A DNA stretch of 64,000 nt. Source: Mytilus californianus. Taxonomy: Eukaryota; Mollusca; Bivalvia; Mytilida; Mytilidae. How positions within the stretch are numbered: position 1 is the stretch's first letter; every line of letters begins with the position of its first letter. Shown one piece after another: positions 24,021 to 35,835 of the stretch. The stretch is taken from contig NW_026262581.1 in the NCBI RefSeq assembly GCF_021869535.1, positions 121,734,771 through 121,798,770 of the forward strand. Reading direction: 5' to 3'. The notes below the pieces were generated by a model that searched no databases, was not told the origin of the DNA, and saw only the letters and a list, made by a program, of their open reading frames with translations. The position numbers were made by a program, and so were the translations under genes.

Positions 24021-24600
24021 TATGCCCCTGCCGTAGCGGAGGGGGCATTAAGTTTTACCCTTGTCCGTACGTACGTATATCCGTACGTCCCAAAATTGGT
24101 TTCCATTCTTTAACTTGAGATTGCCTAAATCAAATGTTATGAAACTTATACACAATGCTTATTACCACAAAATACAGATCAAGTTTGAATTTTGTTGGCG
24201 TCACTTTAACCGTTCTAGAGTTATGCCCCTTTATTAATGGAAAAATTTCAAAATCTTTAGTTTCCGTTCTCTAACTAAAGTTTGCCTCAACCAAATGTTA
24301 TGAAACTTATACACAATGCTTATTACCACAAAACACAGATCAAGTTGAATTTTGGTGGCGTCACTTTAATCGTTATCGAGCTATGCCCCATTATAAATCG
24401 AAAAATTGCAAAACTTTTAGTTTCCGTTCTGTAACTTAAGTTTGCCCCAACCAAACATTATGAAACCTATACACAATACTTATTACCACAAAGCTCAGAT
24501 CTAGTACAAATTTGAGTAGCGTCACTTTTATTGTTTTTGAGTTATGTCGCTCTATAATGTTGTATGCAAGCGGGGGCATCATCTGTTTCCATGGTCTTTG
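24021..24600 (+). mobile_element. Secondary insertion in the left foldback arm
   Basis: Begins TATGCCCCTGCCGTAGCGGA and ends near GCGGGGGCATCATCTG, so its ends carry complementary GCCCCTGC/GCGGGGGC blocks. Three ~160-bp internal units share TTATGAAAC.TATACACAAT and TTTAGTTTCCGTTCT. The right foldback arm lacks it: GAGCATTTT is followed there directly by CTTAATTATGATTAGC. I recognise it as an abundant bivalve repeat; class unknown. Confidence 0.7.
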
Positions 24601-24665
24601 TTATGATTAGCTATTAGAAGGGAATCATGAGAAATTAAGAGAATTAACATAAAACAAAAAGAAAA

Positions 24666-25155
24666 ATGGCAGAATCAGAAATGTTGAAAGTTCTTCGGAA
24701 AGTTGGCTTGCTCCATGTGCGGGAAATGTTTGAGAAAGAATAAATCACACCAAATATTGTCAGCATGCTTTCAAAACATGAACTGAAATATCTAGGTGTT
24801 ACGATTCCAGCGCATATGATGACACTAAGAATCGAATGCATTAAGTATTGAAACATGGAACCTGTGAAAACTGATGGTTTGGATGGTCATCCAAAATAAC
24901 ATGTCAACAAAAATGTACTGGAATCGCTGTTGGATTGTGACTTCAAGATATCGGACATTGCAAATCTCTTACAACTCTCAGAGAGAACAATCTATCGACG
25001 GATGGCTCATTTTGGACTACAGAAAAGAGATTTTTCTGACATTGATGATGACAACTTTGACAATATACTTTCCGGCATTGTCGTGGACTTTTCTCGTTGT
25101 GGCGAACGCATGTTGAGTGAAATACTGAAAGGAAAGTCCCATAACGACCTTAACC
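24666..25155 (+). pseudogene. Integrase-type transposase, N-terminal half, left arm copy (broken)
   Basis: Encodes a close match to the first ~165 residues of the right-arm gene: MAESEMLKVLRKVGLLHVRE, then a helix-turn-helix-like stretch (LLQLSERTIYRRMAHFGL at about residues 95-112). It is interrupted by a stop after MFEKE, a frame change near 24805 and further stops. The catalytic domain is absent; the copy ends in the tandem repeat at about 25130. Its only likely role now is as foldback arm. Confidence 0.75.
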
Positions 25156-25740
25156 TTTGACGCATGGCCTTGAAAATCAATAGGGTTTAATGTCTTGTTA
25201 TGGATATTCATTGTACCAAAATGGTTGATATCCATTTAGCAATGTTAATTCTATAGTGTTCACAAGGATGATATTCGATGAAAAATTCTAAGTCCCAAAA
25301 TGACATTGAACAATGACCTTGAAATCATTAGGGTTCAAGGTCTTGCTATGGACATCCATTGTACTACGTTTGTTTGACATTCATTGACAGATATTGATTC
25401 TTGAGTGACTGTGTTCATAAGGATTTCCGCTGAAAATTTGAAGTCCCATATCGACCTTGACCTTTGACGCATTACCTTGAAAATCAATAGGGTTCAAGGT
25501 CATGTTATGGATATTCATTGTACCAAGTTGGTTGATATCCATTTAGCAATGTTAATTCTATAGTGTTCACAAGGATGATATTTGCTGAAAAATTTAAAGT
25601 CTAAAATGACATTGACCTTTGACCCATGACCTTAAAAATCAATAGCTTTCAAGATCTTGCTATGGACATTCATTGTACCAAGTTTGTTTGAAATCCAATA
25701 AAGGATGTTGGTTCTATGGTATTTACAAGAATTGTTACGG
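25130..25740 (+). repeat. ~155-bp tandem repeat rich in TGACCTTTGACC
   Basis: About four imperfect units sharing AAAATCAATAGGGTTCAAGG, ATGGATATTCATTGTACCAA and GTGTTCACAAGGATG. Each unit brings copies of TGACCTTTGACC, which is the sequence of a nuclear-receptor DR1 site read on the other strand; the clearest is TGACCTTTGACCC at 25613-25625. Noncoding. Confidence 0.7.
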
Positions 25741-25920
25741 CCGATGGAGGCGTTCCTATACGTTGGCGAGGGGATAAAAAACGAACCCCGAAAAACTGGG
25801 ACGGCCTCGGGTACTCCAGAAGGGTAAGCAGCTCCTGCTTCTCATTTCTGCCGCCCACTATGCTCCTCACGACTAGGCATAGGTGTACCAGATGAGTTCT
25901 ATGACGGTTAACAAAAACAA
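25741..25920. other. GC-richer unique segment inside the foldback
   Basis: Contains GGCCGATGGAGGCGTTCC and GGACGGCCTCGGGTACTCC. It is distinctly richer in GC than its surroundings. No function is recognised. Confidence 0.35.
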
Positions 25921-25924
25921 GACT

Positions 25925-26963
25925 AAAACTGGGGACACAAAACAGGCCAAGAAATAGCGCAAGCTTGAGTCCCAATATCAAGTCTTCTGTTAATTTCATC
26001 CATGTAAATGTAGTGCAGGGCTACTAAATGAAGTTCATTTAGTGGGTGAGAATTCCCTGGTCTTCTATATGATAGAATAAGTTGTAGAAATAGCACAAAA
26101 CACCCTCGTAAACGTCCCTCCACAATCTCTCTATTCGCTAATTGTGCGTGCTTAGGCCTGTAATCATACTGCCGTCACCATGTTTTATCAACATGAAATC
26201 CGCCACAGATACATTTTCTAGTCCCTTATCTGACCGAACCCTTAAGGGTATACCAAAATTTGCTACTCCAGAGAGGAAGCTACTCAATACGATTAGCCTA
26301 CTGAACCCATCAATTCCACCCAGTATAATGAATCTCCATCTTACTAATTTATGATTACTGTCTATGTGCCATAAGTGGTTCGGTGCCTTCACGTTGTATA
26401 CACGCCTGTGCAGTCGACCGGGTTTTCTCTCTTGGGAACCAGCGTAGTCTATTCTATGAATGGCATCTCTTTACCTACATCTTTGTACTTTAATTCCTTT
26501 TCCTTTCAGTATTTCACGCAACATGCGTTCGCCACAACGAGGAACGTCCACGACAATGCCGGAAAGTATATTGTCAAGGTTGTCATCATCAATGTCAGAA
26601 AAATCTCTTTTCTGTAGTCCAAAATGAGCTATCCGTCGATAGATTGTTCTCTCTGAGAGTTGTAAGAGATTTCCAATGTCCGATATCTTGAAGTCACAAC
26701 CCAACAACGATTCCAGTACATTTTTGTTGACATGGTATTTTGGATGACCATCCAAACCATCAGTTTTCACAGGTTTCATGTTTCCATACTTGATTCATTC
26801 CATTCTCAGTGTCATCATATGCGCTGGTAACTCCTAGATATTTCAGTTCATGTTTTGAAAGCATGCTGATAATATTTGGTGTGATTTTTTCTTTCTCAAA
26901 CATTTCCCGCACATGGAGCAAGCCAACTTTCCGAAGAACTTTCAACATTTCTGATTCTGCCAT
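25925..26963 (-). pseudogene. Integrase-core transposase, right arm copy (near full length, broken)
   Basis: Starts at ATG 26963 (MAESEMLKVLRKVG). It has an N-terminal region, a helix-turn-helix-like segment (LLQLSERTIYRRIAHFGL) and an rve-type integrase core: D in [12 protein letters not shown] in [11 protein letters not shown] in RIERLWRD. A C-terminal segment resembles LHYIYMDEINRRLD. Breaks: a frame change at about 26770, a TAA at 26471-26473, an apparent internal deletion after [11 protein letters not shown], a TAG at 26135-26137 just before RIERLWRD, and a frame change near 26020. Proteins of this type occur in many copies in bivalves and fish as transposon-derived integrases. The gene cannot make a working enzyme in this state. 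Confidence 0.8.
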
Positions 26964-27049
26964 TTTTCTTTTTGTTTTATGTTAATTCTCTTAATTTCCC
27001 ATGATTCCCTTCTAATAGCTAATCATAATTAAGAAAATGCTCGTAAAGA

Positions 27050-27362
27050 AAAACACCTCATCATAAATAGAAAAACCTCATCATAAAGAAAAACCTCATC
27101 ATAATAGAGAAAAATCTCATCATAATAAAGAAAAACCTCATCATAATAGAGAAAAACCTTATCATAATAGAGAAAAACCTTATCATAATAGAGAAAAACC
27201 TTATCATAATAGAGAAAAAGCTCATCATAATAATGAAAAACCTCATCATAATAGAAAAAAACCTCATCATAATAGAAAAAAACCTCATCAAAATAAAGAA
27301 ATTCCTCATCATGATAAAGAAAGACCTCATCATGATAAAGAAAAACCTCATCATGATAAAGA
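27050..27362 (-). repeat. Minisatellite of the right foldback arm
   Basis: Reverse complement of the left-arm type, with about fifteen units around CATCATAATAGAGAAAAACC. Long repetitive frames (YYDEVFLYYDEVFL) are artefacts of the repeat. Confidence 0.8.
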
Positions 27363-27402
27363 TGGAAGTACCATAAGGCAGTTAGGGCGTTCCATATTCT
27401 TA

Positions 27403-30400
27403 CGCACGTAACGTAAGACTGGTAATGTAAGACTGGTAACGTAAGACTGGTAATGTAAGAATGATTCAACAATTTTCACTGCTGTTCATATGATGTATAT
27501 TCTGCACTGTCTATTTGAGACGAACAATTTCCTTGTTTCGATTTTGAATCCGGTTAATAATTGATACCAATAAAAGTTACATCGATATTATGGTTAATCA
27601 AACACATTTCATAGGTGGCAAAACAATGTTGATGGGTAACTAAACATCAAAGGGAGTCAATGGACGTTCTTTTATTACATTCCATCCTGTTTATATTTTG
27701 CTGTTTGATGACGTTTCCGGAAAAAGCAATAAAACTGCATTGGACCTTTTTCCTTTAGAAGTCTTTACTGTAGACAGTCAATATTTCATATAATGAAAAT
27801 GAATAAAACAATACGGGCAAGATTATTTGTTATTAACATTTAAAGAAGGTAAAACCATCCTGATGTAATTGATATTGGTAACTTTCAAGTACCTGCACTG
27901 ATATTAGTGGTGGTTCTTTAAAATATCTTTGTAAACGAATTATTATAACTAGATCAAAAGGGGGGGGGGGGGAGATTTGAGGTCCCCAAAACATGTCCAT
28001 GTGGTGGGCTCTAGCCAGAAACCTCGCCAGTGGCTATCTTATTACAGGTGTTTTGTTCTGACTATCTTATAACAGGTGTTTTGTTTTTATTTTAAACATT
28101 TGGTGCTGATGGCAGATCTTTTTAGACTTGAGATTATTTATATTATAAAGATATCTGTCTATTGCTTATCATGCTTATAGATGTATACTGAACTCTAGAT
28201 GCCTTTTGAATAATTTTGTCGTTGGGTTGAATTCTCATTGACGGATACCAAACATCCCATTATATTCATATATATTATTATTTGTATATTCTAACTAATT
28301 GGATTCGTTCAGAATTAGTCACATGTTATACTGTATTTTCAAAGGTAAAGTGAAAACGGCAGATAGAAAGGTGATATTTCACAGTTATTTTTAAAACGTC
28401 TATAAATTGGAGTCTAACAACCCCAATCCTTTATGACACAATCATAACAACCGATCAAATGAATTTCTACTCTATTTCAGGGGTACTGAAAAAAAAAAAA
28501 AACAATTGTGGCTTTTGTATGAGGTCGATACGAGGGTATATCGACATAAAGCGGTATATCGACTTCGTCTTCAGTCGATATATCCTCGGATCGACCTCAG
28601 GTAAAGGATATAATAGTATAATATTGTTTTCTATGTTTCATGCCAAAAATACCAAAAGGTAATTGCCTTAGATCTTACATATTTGCAGTCAAGGAGTTGT
28701 AGTTAAGGTCACATTAGTGTAATATGAAATTTACTGCCTCTTGTGTGAGGTTTTTTGTTAAATATGGAGTTTCAGAGCTTTTACCATAATTTGGACCCAC
28801 CCAACCCTCGTTACGCTAATGAGCCAAGTATTACTCGGAATATCAGAGATGTAATCTATAGCACATGTATTCTTTGATATTGCATCATTAGATACTTTTA
28901 TTTTTAGAGCGCTTTTTTTTTATTTTTGTCATTTGTAATATCGATATAGATTATTTGAGCTAAAACATCTTTATAAATTTTGTTTTTTCTCCTCTGTACT
29001 CATTTGTTATTCAAATGACCGACATTAAAAATAAAGGGAGGAATGAGAGTCCAAAAATCTAGTTTTTACTCCTCCGTCTTATGTTATATAGTTACGTATA
29101 AAAAAAACCTAAATTCGGTTGTTGAATGATTAAGGAATTTAGAGTTAGTGATATAAATTTGATAGTCTCTGTAAAACACTTAGTCAGCATTAAGAAGTTT
29201 TTAGACAAATGGCATAGAATCTATGCTGAAAATATACCGGTATGTTGACCTAAAGATGCTTCTTTTTTATTGTTACTTGTATATCCCATATCCCCTATTA
29301 TGATTCTTCGTCTTGCGAGTTTTGATTCTCCTTTCGGTATTTCAGCCTCTTTTTCATATTACTTTTGCATGGAAAAAACGTGATGCATTCTGTAGATAAA
29401 ACTATTGACTTTTACCAGAGGTTCTGTTTATTTTTGTCCCATCATGCTTAATGTTTCCTTTAATAGACATAAATTGATTAAATCGGGTCAAATTAAGGGA
29501 GATATTACATATTTCAATAAGGAGTGACATATTATATTTATTTTCTGAGAGATTGTAGACAAATTATAGAAAATAATTGAACATAATAATCATTCATTAT
29601 CAATATCATTGGAAATAATAAATAATCTACGTCATATTAAGGTTAAAAGTCAATTGATGGATATCGTAAAAAGCTTTTACACAGAATGTGAACAAAATTA
29701 AAACCTTATCAATCCTTAGACTACGAATTTAGCTCATTTTTTTTACTACATGAGATTACTTTTAATTCAAATTCGTAGTGCAACTGCAAGCCTAATTAAA
29801 ATTGATAACTACAGTATTCGAAATAGTTTTCTGGTTTCTTCAAGTAAAAGGTAAAAAAAAATGGTAACACGAACACATTTGTAAATTACTGTTGCCAAAA
29901 CCTGACATAATATGTTATTGCGACGAAAATTAAACGTATTTTATATCGTTGATATTTGTATGTACATGTATCATTTTTATCCTTGAATGTGCATGGTGAT
30001 ATTGCACTTTTATGTTTTGTGTAAATAGCAAAACTATGTTTTATTCTGATGTTTAAATATTGTATATAACAGTCTCTCATAGTTCTTTTAAGAATGGCAC
30101 ATGCATTCTGAATTTTAAATTGTGTATCAAATGTCATATTGTGTTTATACTTGTATGTATGTATGTGGTGAGACTCTAATAAACTATTGAACTATTAAAC
30201 TTGAACTTGCAAAGTCTCAGCTTGTCCTCGTCAATGACTTCTGGACCAAACGTCAAAATCAGTTATGTTCATATAATGCAACACCATGTCTAAGTTGACC
30301 CTTTTCAAAATCTATGGCGTGAGTCTATTCGCATTTTCAGAATCCAAAGAACTATGGATAACTTCAGTTTTTATCCACTAGAGTAAACATAATGTTACCT

Positions 30401-30890
30401 TATTGGATGAATTTCCATTGTTTAGGACTTGTTAACCAATCACATTATTTAGTTGTACCCTTTTGAAAATGTAACCCATAATGCATTACAATCTGCAATT
30501 GTGAATTAATTGAATGCAAACGTTAACTTAGGATTCGACCTGGCAAATTAATTAGGTATTCTCCGTTTACTGAATTTGAACACTAAACCTCAATAGGCTA
30601 GTTTCACTGACCACTATCCACTGCTCAGAAAATGGCACCTGCATGCTGTAAATTTTTTAACTTCACAGTTCTTTGTCATATTGAACTATTACTACCAAAG
30701 CGTATCACCAACTAAAATTTTCTCAGTTACGGTTTAGTACTGGTGCCCAATTGTATCACTGGCCTGAACACATCAGTCACACATGACTGTTAGGGCCGAA
30801 AATTATCAATAGGAGCTACTCATTCTTACGAGGCAAGAGTTCATTCAAAATCGTCAGGTAGAATGAACAGAAACTAGCATTATACTTTAA
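27403..30890. other. Intergenic DNA with minor repeats
   Basis: Just outside the foldback there are four ~17-bp copies of GTAAGACTGGTAA (27412-27460). A poly-G run of about 14 lies at 27960. Part of a dispersed repeat (TTTTGTCGTTGGGTTGAATTCTCATTGACGG) lies at 28185-28275 and recurs at 43725-43815. An inverted repeat lies at 28521-28598. A LINE-like tail (AATAAACTATTGAACTATT) lies at 30176-30200. No gene seen. Confidence 0.5.
28521..28598. repeat. Inverted repeat, 25-bp arms
   Basis: The arms GAGGTCGATACGAGGGTATA... (28521-28545) and ...CCTCGGATCGACCTC (28574-28598) pair with two mismatches around a 28-bp loop. The loop holds a further TATATCGAC. Confidence 0.7.
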
Positions 30891-30894
30891 CTTG

Positions 30895-31640
30895 CTATTC
30901 CCCTGTATAAAGATGTGACTTTGTTGAACGCATAAATTCCATCGGATTTAAAATAGAGAATATAACCGAGAGAGGTTTTTTTGTGACCATTAAACTTGAC
31001 GACAAAAGAGATGATTGCAACTTTCCTATTGTAAACTTACTGTCTCTCTGTAGTAATATTCCGGCAGCGCCCTTAATTGGAGTATATATCTCACAGCTGA
31101 TACAATATACCAAAACTTAGGTTCACATATTGATTTTCTTGATAGAGGGTTGATACTTACACGAAAGTTTTTGAACCAAGTATTCCTGCGTGGTAAATAT
31201 GAAACCATTCCTTCGATTGCTTAACACACGCCATCATTATTTGGAATATCTGTGTCATAGATAACCTAGAATACTTTCCAAGTGTCGTAGCCAAAATCGT
31301 GTCCTCTTTCACCATATGAACCTGATAACCGAATTTATACTAGCATGATAGTGTAACAGATCTGCTTACCCTTTTGGTGCACAAGAGATAAAACACCCCC
31401 TATTTTTGATGGGGTGTTTAGTTTTATATGAAGTTTTTGTAGACTGTTGTTTTTCTTTTCGTTTTTTGTCATGCTCTCGGTGAAGGTCACATGGTCACCT
31501 ATTTATTGCTTTGCTTACATCCACGTCATTTGTACTCTGGTAGATAATTGTCTCATTGGCAATCACACCTCATCTCTTTAGTTTTGATATTGTCGTTTTA
31601 AGATTTTTTATTATCCTTTTGGTAATTTCTGCCTCTATTT
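30895..31640 (+). pseudogene. RT retroelement, C-terminal RT end plus 3' tail (5'-truncated, decayed)
   Basis: From 30990 the frame reads DDKRDDCNFPIVNLLSLCSN, then PLIGVYISQLIQY and FLIEG. This matches the distal RT region of the element at 60.8-62.4 kb but is broken by stops. The tail follows (CAGATCTGCTTACCC, ACAAGAGATAAAACACCCCC), with loss of its middle. Near 31455-31580 comes a short dispersed repeat (TTGCTTACATCCACGTCATTTG, TTGTCTCATTGGCAATCA), which appears again inverted at 31766-31850. Confidence 0.7.
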
Positions 31641-31869
31641 TTACCGAGTCATATTTGACCTTTAGACTCCTGTCCATAGATTACCTCAGGACTATTATTT
31701 CTGAAGGATGTCAAGTTACCTCAATAAAGTCAAAATAGAAAATTCGCGTTGTACACAATATAAAAATAAGGAGATGTGGTATGATTGCCAATGAGACAAC
31801 TATCCAACAAAGTTCAAATGAAGTGGATGTAAACAAGGTTGCCAACAGGCATAATTGTCTTGTTGATTG

Positions 31870-32640
31870 AGTCCTCTAACGTGTCAACTACATTGACGAT
31901 ATCAGTCATGATGGACTGTGACAATTCAAATAATATGTGCCAACATGATTACAAATGTATCTCGGTCGTTTTGGACTGGATCTTTGAGTGTGTCTTGAGT
32001 AAAAATAGCATCAGTCATGATGAATTGATAGTTCATACGATTAGCAACAACCATAGAAATGTTGGACTATTAGACCCCGAGTAAACTTACAGAGTTAATT
32101 CATGTTGGACTGTCAGTACCATACCATTAAGATATATAATAACCTCAGTCATGGATGACTGTTAGTTATCGAGGTTATTAACTGAATAAATCACCTCGGT
32201 CATGTTGGATTGACAGTTCCCGAGATCATCAAGACAAATAATAACCTCGGTCATAATGAACTGTAAGTAGTTCTATATTATCAACATAATGAATTACCCC
32301 AGTCATGTTGGACTGTCAGTTCCCGAGATAATTTTCTAAGTCATAGAGGACTGTTAGTTACTAGTGATACAAACAAAATTAATTACCTCAGTCATAATTT
32401 CACTCATAGTTCTCGAGATTTTCAAGCAGAAAATAACCTCGGTAATAATGAACATCCACTAGATTATCAACATGATCAATTACTTTAGTCATGATGGACT
32501 ATAAGTCCCCAAAATATCAACAAAATTAATGACATCAGTGATGGCGGACTGTTGATTCCTGAGATTATCAACAGAATTAATTTTTAGTACCTCGGACATG
32601 GTGGACTCTCAGTTACCAACAGTATCAACAATCATGCAAC
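31870..32640 (+). repeat. Degenerate ~60-bp tandem repeat
   Basis: About a dozen imperfect units around ACCTCAGTCATGATGGACTG, TCAGTTCCCGAGATTATCAAC and AATTAATTACC. Heavily diverged, so old. Noncoding. Confidence 0.65.
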
Positions 32641-32939
32641 CGACTTTGTGGTTGACATTTGCAAATCGCAGTTGTGATGAAAAGTAGCCCGCGAATGCAA
32701 TGCTATCTTTTGGTATGACATAATCAGTCACACAATTATCAATAGTCCGCTGTTATTCCTCCAGGTATAGAAATGTGCTTGGTCGTATGACACCTAGTCC
32801 GACAGATGAGATGCTGTTATGACACCATTTCTCATATTTTATATGAGATATGAAAGAAAAGCGCCCGTATCAATTGCCGAATTCTAAATCATCCGAAATC
32901 TTAATCTCAGTAAAAGGGCAATTAAAAACAAAATTGTTC

Positions 32940-33240
32940 AGAGAACAATTGAAGGTATTTCCACCCGAAACGATATATTTGGATATAAATATATCAAAAT
33001 TCGGTTTAAAATGTTATTTCCAGTGCCAGTTGATAGCTTACTGTACGCTGATTCCGAGAATATATGGCTTCTATACACTTTTGTTTGAAATAAGGGAAAT
33101 GATTTGTTACTTCCGGTTTAAAAATGTTACTTCCGGTATTATATGATAGTTGACTTGACACTGATTCCAAAAATATATGGTTCTATATACTTTTACATTA
33201 AATAAGTACAAATAATAGCTACTTCCGGTTCACACAAGGT
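32940..33240 (+). repeat. Imperfect tandem repeat with ACTTCCGGT
   Basis: Two and a half units of about 120-130 bp sharing GTTACTTCCGG, TTGACTTGACACTGATTCC and AATATATGG.TTCTATA. No coding signal. Confidence 0.55.
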
Positions 33241-33665
33241 CACTTCCGTTGGCTTTTTCAAGGTCATATGGCGTGCAACCTAGTGCAAGAAGTCCCATGG
33301 CTTAATCATGTATAAATATGAAGTTAAAGCAAAGGTCAAAATCTAGAACGTCAAATTTACAAATGACCTTGACCTCAATTTCAAGGTCATCAAGCAAGGA
33401 TCTCATATCAAAAGACTTTAGGTCTCTACTTATTAATTGTTAATAAGTTATGTTAATATTACGACAGATCGCAACTAACAATTTAGTGAAAATCTTTTGT
33501 CGATATATATTACAATTTCTTAGGAGTAGCATGCACAAGCAAAAGCAAAAAAAATAAAACATGATCTTGACCCTTGACCCATGACCTCATTTTCTTTTTG
33601 GTTGACCCAGGACCTCAAATCAAAAGACCCTAGGTCTCTATCATCTATGATTTACTAGTTACAAT
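33241..33665 (+). repeat. Dispersed repeat with tandem TGACCT half-sites
   Basis: Contains TGACCTTGACCT (33364-33375), TTTCAAGGTCAT (33380-33391) and TGACCCTTGACCC (33568-33580). Two halves of the region share TCAAAAGAC..TAGGTCTCTA. It relates loosely to the tandem repeat at 25.1-25.7 kb. Confidence 0.55.
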
Positions 33666-34884
33666 TACCTTTCACTTATTTTAAATACAGAAAGGGAAAT
33701 AACTCTCATATGGAGTTTCCGGAACGCCTCGGTCAAAATTAAACGTAACATTCTGAGGATATAACGAGCAATTTGGTAAAAAAAAAATTGTCGCTTTCTT
33801 TTACGGTTGCGAAGGAGTAGTGCGAACAAGAAAAACAGTGTTTGGTGAGATAACTCTTACAAAGAAAAGTGTTCGGTTAAACAGGGTCAGTTTCAAAAGC
33901 GTATAAACTGTATATCATAAACCAAATATCTAAGCGACATCTTTTGAAACAACAATACAGCGAAAGAAACAAATTTGGCGGAAGAAAAAATATTCAGAAC
34001 AAAAGCAAAAGGTCTTTCCACGGAAAGTGGAAAGAACCAATCAGAACAAAAGCAAAAGGTCTTTCCACGGAAAATTTGAAAGACCTAAGTATTCAAAATC
34101 TATCGTACGAATGGAAGGACATAATGGGGGTGGGGGGGGGGGGGGGTCAGAGACAACAACCAAAGCACACAAAAATACTAAACGACATCAAGAGGTTTCG
34201 TTAAAGAATTCCCTCTTAATTAACATATAGGTTTTCTGTAGAACCATGCATACGTTTGTATGCCAGTTTTGTTGATGAAAATAGTGAGTGTGTCCTGCGA
34301 AATATTACAATCATTTCACCTGAACCATATTAAATTTTATTTAGTTTAATTTCAAACGCAGATTTTCTTGATATCTATTTTGTAAAATTGTAAAATTAGC
34401 TTTAAGACAAGTGAAACTTTAATTGGGAAGCATTTATTGCAATCTCCAGAAAATCAATAATATTTCTGTAATTTGACATTTTAAAGTAATGTAATTTTCT
34501 TTATAAAATGCAATGAAATAATCTTTCTTGGTGCTGATTTCATAAAATTTTGTTCTGACAAACAAGAATGTCCTTAATAGACATTTTTAAGATGATTGAA
34601 AACGTCAATGTTTGTGTATGTTTCATCAATCTTTCCGTCCTTCTATGACATTGCAAAAATATAGTCTAGTACATGAACATGAAAATTGAGTTATTGCATT
34701 AATTATGCGAAGGACAATTTTCTTCAATAATTATGTAATTGCCAGTTTGTTGTAGAGTAGTAAAACACCAATTAAAATATGCTAAAGTTAGTTTGATGTG
34801 AAAATACCAGGAATAGATCCAGTAGCTTTTAGAAAAAAAAAACCTAAGACATGAGCATTATATGAAAGATAACTCTAAAATCAT
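33666..34884. other. No gene; short tandem duplication and poly-G
   Basis: A 53-bp unit (CAGAACAAAAGCAAAAGGTC, TTTCCACGGAAA) occurs twice at 33988-34073. A run of about 20 G broken once by T lies at 34126-34147. Nothing else is recognised. Confidence 0.5.
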
Positions 34885-34887
34885 GAA

Positions 34888-35835
34888 AACACTTTTCCGG
34901 TATTTAAACCGCTCAAGAAAACAAGGAAGAGTATATCAATAATTATATTACGTAGATGTATCTCTTTAATTTGGTATATAAGGCACTTAGGAAAACAAGG
35001 AAGAGTATATCAATACTTACATTACGTAGATGTTTCTCTTAATCTAATAATGTAATTATTGATATACTGTTCCTTGTTTTCCTTACATACCAAATTAAAG
35101 AGAAACATCTATGTATAATTATTGATATGCTCTTCCTTGTTTTCCTAAGCGCCTTATATACCAAATTAAAGAGAGACATCTAAGTACAGTAGTTATTGAT
35201 ATACTCTTCCTTGTGTTCCTAAGCGCCTTACAAACCAAATTAAAGATACACATCTATGAAAAGTAATTATTGATATGCTCTTTCCTGTTTTTCTGACGCC
35301 ATACATACCAAATTAAAGAGAAACATCTATGTAATGTGATTATTGATATACGTTTCCTTGTTTTCCTAAGCGCCTTATATATCAAATTGAAGAGAAACAT
35401 CTATGTAATTTAATTATTGATAGACTGTTCCTTGTTTCCCTGTGCGCCTTATATACCAAATTGAAGAGAAACATCTATGCAATTTAATTATTGATATATA
35501 CCATTCCTTGTTTTCTTGAGCGCCTTACATACCAAATTAAAGAGAAACATCTATGTAATGTAATTATTGATATACTCTTCCTTGTTTTCCTGAGCGCCTT
35601 ATATACCAAAATCGAAGCAAAACATCTATATAATTTAATTATTGATATACTCTTCCTTGTTTTCATGAGCGCCTTACATACCAAATTAAAGAGAAACTTC
35701 TATGTAATGTAATTATTGATATACGCTTCCTTGTTTTCATGAGCGCCTTGCATACCAAATTAAAGAGAAACTTCTATGTAATGTAATTATTGATATACTC
35801 TTCCTTGTTTTCCTGAGCGCCTTACACACCAATTT
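34888..35835. repeat. ~80-bp minisatellite with a strand switch
   Basis: From about 35043 onward, ten to eleven units read TAATTATTGATATACTCTTCC, TTGTTTTCCTGAGCGCCTTA, TATACCAAATTAAAGAG. The first two units (34905-35040) are the same sequence in the opposite orientation. Units are 85-95% similar by eye. Frames over this region (MVCKALMKTRKSI) are repeat translations. Confidence 0.85.

Larger units (their letters stand above)
23711..27396. mobile_element. Foldback transposable element, 3.7 kb, with 6-bp target duplication
   Basis: Outer ends are inverted: TATGGAACGCC at 23711 and GGCGTTCCATA at 27386-27396, with homology continuing through TAACTGCCTTATGGTACTTCC. TTCTTA flanks both sides (23705-23710 and 27397-27402), which reads as a 6-bp target duplication. 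Inside each arm come a TTATGATGAGG-type minisatellite, a TTAGCTATTAGAAGGGAATC block and the 5' part of an integrase gene, all in mirror order. The left arm carries an extra ~580-bp insertion. The centre holds a ~155-bp tandem repeat and the rest of one integrase copy. Confidence 0.82.

Noticed and set aside
23745-27362. CRISPR-like array of short repeats
   Set aside because: Repeats are contiguous minisatellite units without unique spacers, in eukaryotic DNA.
27029-27472. 147-codon frame rich in YYDEVFL
   Set aside because: It is a translation of the foldback-arm minisatellite; several frames of the same repeat are open and most lack an ATG context.
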